NCBI RefSeq assembly: GCF_028453695.1
Contig: NC_135777.1
Span: 20,201,714-20,265,713 of the forward strand
Direction of reading: 5' to 3'
DNA from: Augochlora pura
Lineage: Eukaryota; Arthropoda; Insecta; Hymenoptera; Halictidae
DNA: 64,000 bases
Positions 61,397-64,000 of this stretch are shown here, one piece after another. The first letter of the stretch is position 1, and every line of letters begins with the position of its first letter. Under the pieces are notes generated by a model. That model was not told where the DNA came from and did no database searches. It saw nothing but the letters and a program-made list of their open reading frames with translations. Position numbers and translations under genes: made by a program.

Positions 61397-64000
61397 AAAT
61401 ATGTATAATGTATAGTGTACTACACAGTTTGTATTTGATAAGAATATCAACTGTAGAATATCCTATAGAGACAGGAAATGATAAAAAGAATTCGTTTTAG
61501 CTTATGCAGTTATTCGAAAGAACTATCGATAGATTTTTACTTAAAGAAAAAAAAAGAGATACAAAATGATACAAAACAGATATAAAGATACAAAATCGAC
61601 GTTCGACCACAAATTACCATTTCCGGGACTCGGCGCCTTTATCCGCGCAAAACGAGACGAATTTAATACCGTTTCCTTATTTGTTCGTAACCCAGCCCTC
61701 TCCCCTCGCTTTGAATTACAGGTTTTCCGCCCCCTCCCCCCCCGACGGTCCCTCCGTTCCCCAGCGCGCTTCCGCCATCTCCCGAGGAGTAGTATATTGC
61801 GTTCGCGGGCCAGTACAGGGACCGCCGCGATATGAAAGGCGAAATCTCCGAGGGCTTTTCTGACACACTCTGCAAATAAACCGGGCGTTCTGTATTATGT
61901 TACACGGTACATATGAATCGGAGCGATCGGAGGGGTCAGGCCAATATAGGTGAAAACCCGGTTTGCTCCTGGCCCCCCGTTCAACCTACATTTTCCATTA
62001 CACGCCCGGAGCACGTCCGGCGCCGACGTGTTTCAACTCATTTTCCGATCCGGTGGGGGCGTGCTTTGATCGCGAAACACCGAACGATCTTGTGGAAGGC
62101 GCAGGAGATTCGAGTGTTAAAAGGAAATACATCGCGAGGAGCGTAAAAAGAAGGATGACTGGCGGGGCATTCGTTTCACGGCGCTGACGTTGAATGCCGG
62201 CAACTTCTCCTCCACGCCGCCCCGTATTTTCATAATCGATTTCGCGTCGAGGGTTGCACGCCGAAAAGAGGAATAAAAAAAGGGACAATCGGGGAAGAGA
62301 CCGTGACGGATCGATGGGTGTCGGCTTTCATGTCGAATTTTAAGACGGCGGGGAAAACTTTCGGCGCAAAAGTATACAAACAGTGAAACGATTTTCAGGA
62401 CTCGGCGAGCGGCTCTGTGGATTAATGGAATAATTAGTTGATGTTTCTACGATTGTTCAATAATAGAAAATAATCGCTACGAGTAATGAGATTTATGTTA
62501 ATTTATATTCCAGTTTAAATTCTCTATCAGTCTATTTTTAATTTCTTCTGGAACTTTACCAAATTATATTAAACAGTGGTGTTTTTTACTCAGGTACACC
62601 CTACTATTTTTTAGACGGCATGAGTAAAATCTAGTAGGCGAAATAAAAAGCACTAAAACTATTACAATAATGAATTCATTTTTCTTTGTCATTATAAAAG
62701 CAAAGTTTAAAAATGTATTTTAATATTCAGTAAACTAGTCTTCTCAATATTAAAACAAAATTAAAGTAATTCATCCAAATTGTAACTATCTTATTCTGTT
62801 TTAAATGTTCGAATAAATTTTACCCGGGACTGCAGCGAAAGTATCGGCGCGTCGATGTCAAATTGTTAGCATTCTTCGCAACAGTAACTAGAATCCACTG
62901 TAGATTCAGCCGCGGCATAATCGATGCCTCGTCATCGGGCGTCGACGCCGGTTTCGCGCATTACAAAAGGGTTCTACAACCGCGAAAACAAAAACACGGG
63001 GGAGGGGGGGAGCGGGCTGAATAATGCCCGAAATCGAATCTACCACAATCCCCGTCGGCCGTCACGGTTCATTAACGCGGATGGTTTCCGATATTCGCGC
63101 TTGCCGTGGCGCGCGAGCGACAACGCGGCGTCGCGACGCGTCGCTGACAGAGTGGACAAGGAAAAAATCCGCCGCGGCGGACGGTTATTTCCATAGTTGG
63201 AAATTTGAGCGGCGGCTCACTCTCTCTCTTTCTCTCTCTGTGCTTCTCTATGCCAGGGCTCGACGGCGCGGGGCCCAGCACGACATGATGAATTAGCTGC
63301 ATCAATTACGGTGTGTTCGGGGGCTACATTCAGGCCTGGTCCCGTTTGATTATCGCGCGCTCAGCAGCCGGAAGCGCGCGCGCGCGCGTGGCGCTCGTGT
63401 ATGTTCGACAGCAGATCGCAGGAAAAAATCGACGGCGCCGCGCGTATTCGCGTTTGCAGTCGCATATATTTAAAGGGCGAGACCGTGCGGGGCGCGATAA
63501 ATACGTGGGCACAGTCAGGCCAAACGGTATCCGTGAATGCGGGCCGCACGAAGAAGACCGTTGAGCGGAGGCATGGTTCTTTTTAGTAATTAAAAATTAC
63601 GTGCCGGCGGTCGGTCCGCGTGCGTCAAAGCACACGGCTTCGTTAATATATTCAGCCCCGTAGCTTTGCCCTTTGCAAAAAGACGCGACAAAGTTAGAGC
63701 TATTTCCCTCCGTTCTACGCCGCCTCCGCCCGGCTCGCCCCCCCCCCTTTCCACCCGCCCCTTTCTTTCGTTCCTCTCTCCGTCGGAGGAACCAGCCTCC
63801 GCGACGATAATCTTTCCTGATTTTCCGCCAGGAATTCTAATTTCTTTGCCGGCGCCGGGCGGAACGGCCGCCGATGCGGAAATCGCACGCCGTTCCGCGA
63901 TAATGTCTCTCCCCGGATCGCTGGCCTAAGTAGGACCGTTTCCCTTCTGAGTGAATTATCAACGAGCCCCACTTTTCCTCGGACAATGAATTTCTGCTCG

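Larger units (their letters stand above)
50338..64000. other. non-coding DNA, no gene recognised
   Basis: GC-rich blocks with AT-rich islands (about 51300-52400, 54000-54600, 57000-57480, 58430-58800, 61140-61600, 62400-62830). Three MITE-like elements lie in the islands. Short open frames lack domains or splice support. The GC-rich blocks carry many ATTA and TTTATG-type motifs and may include enhancers. Confidence 0.6.

Noticed and set aside
1..64000. CRISPR array, operons, phage or bacterial genes
   Set aside because: No regularly spaced direct repeats and no prokaryotic gene layout; the window is plainly eukaryotic.

Overview
This window looks like nuclear DNA from an insect, most likely a hymenopteran. 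The reasons are spliced genes with short introns (64 to 211 bases in the 3' half of one gene), a knirps-family nuclear receptor (an arthropod gene family), a metazoan-type tRNA-Pro, and TTAA-bounded miniature transposons of a kind I associate with bee, ant and wasp genomes. The order is an inference; I cannot place the species. Most of the sequence is GC-rich, CpG-rich and non-coding. It is broken by AT-rich islands of roughly 0.4 to 2.5 kb, several of which carry transposon remnants. There is one 100-base assembly gap (35772-35871).

Layout. 1-11680: no gene recognised. 11681-11752 (-): tRNA-Pro(CGG). 11753-21608: no coding exon; a 5' non-coding exon of the next gene probably lies here. 21609-25747 (+): a knirps-family zinc-finger repressor in two coding exons, encoding 421 residues with two PxDL(S/T) CtBP-type motifs. 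25748 to about 28530: its probable long 3' UTR, with five exact Pumilio-type TGTANATA octamers within 790 bases. 30103-39676 (-): a nine-exon gene encoding a BTB-BACK-TLDc protein of 493 residues; every exon junction is in phase. 32377-32661 (-): an intact, intronless SmE (snRNP E) gene inside the third intron of the BTB gene, on the same strand. 39701-64000: about 24 kb with no gene I can support, holding simple repeats, several MITEs and possible cis-regulatory DNA.

The genes do not form a pathway. One encodes a developmental transcriptional repressor, one a core splicing factor, and one a probable CUL3 adaptor-like protein with a V-ATPase/oxidation-resistance type domain. A developmental regulator surrounded by long non-coding DNA is a common arrangement, and much of the flanking DNA may regulate the knirps-family gene. 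The observations most worth following are the Pumilio-site cluster, the SmE gene nested on the same strand, the second C-terminal CtBP-type motif, and the TTAA elements whose ends are followed by different palindromes. I saw no CRISPR array, rRNA, virus or bacterial-type operon.
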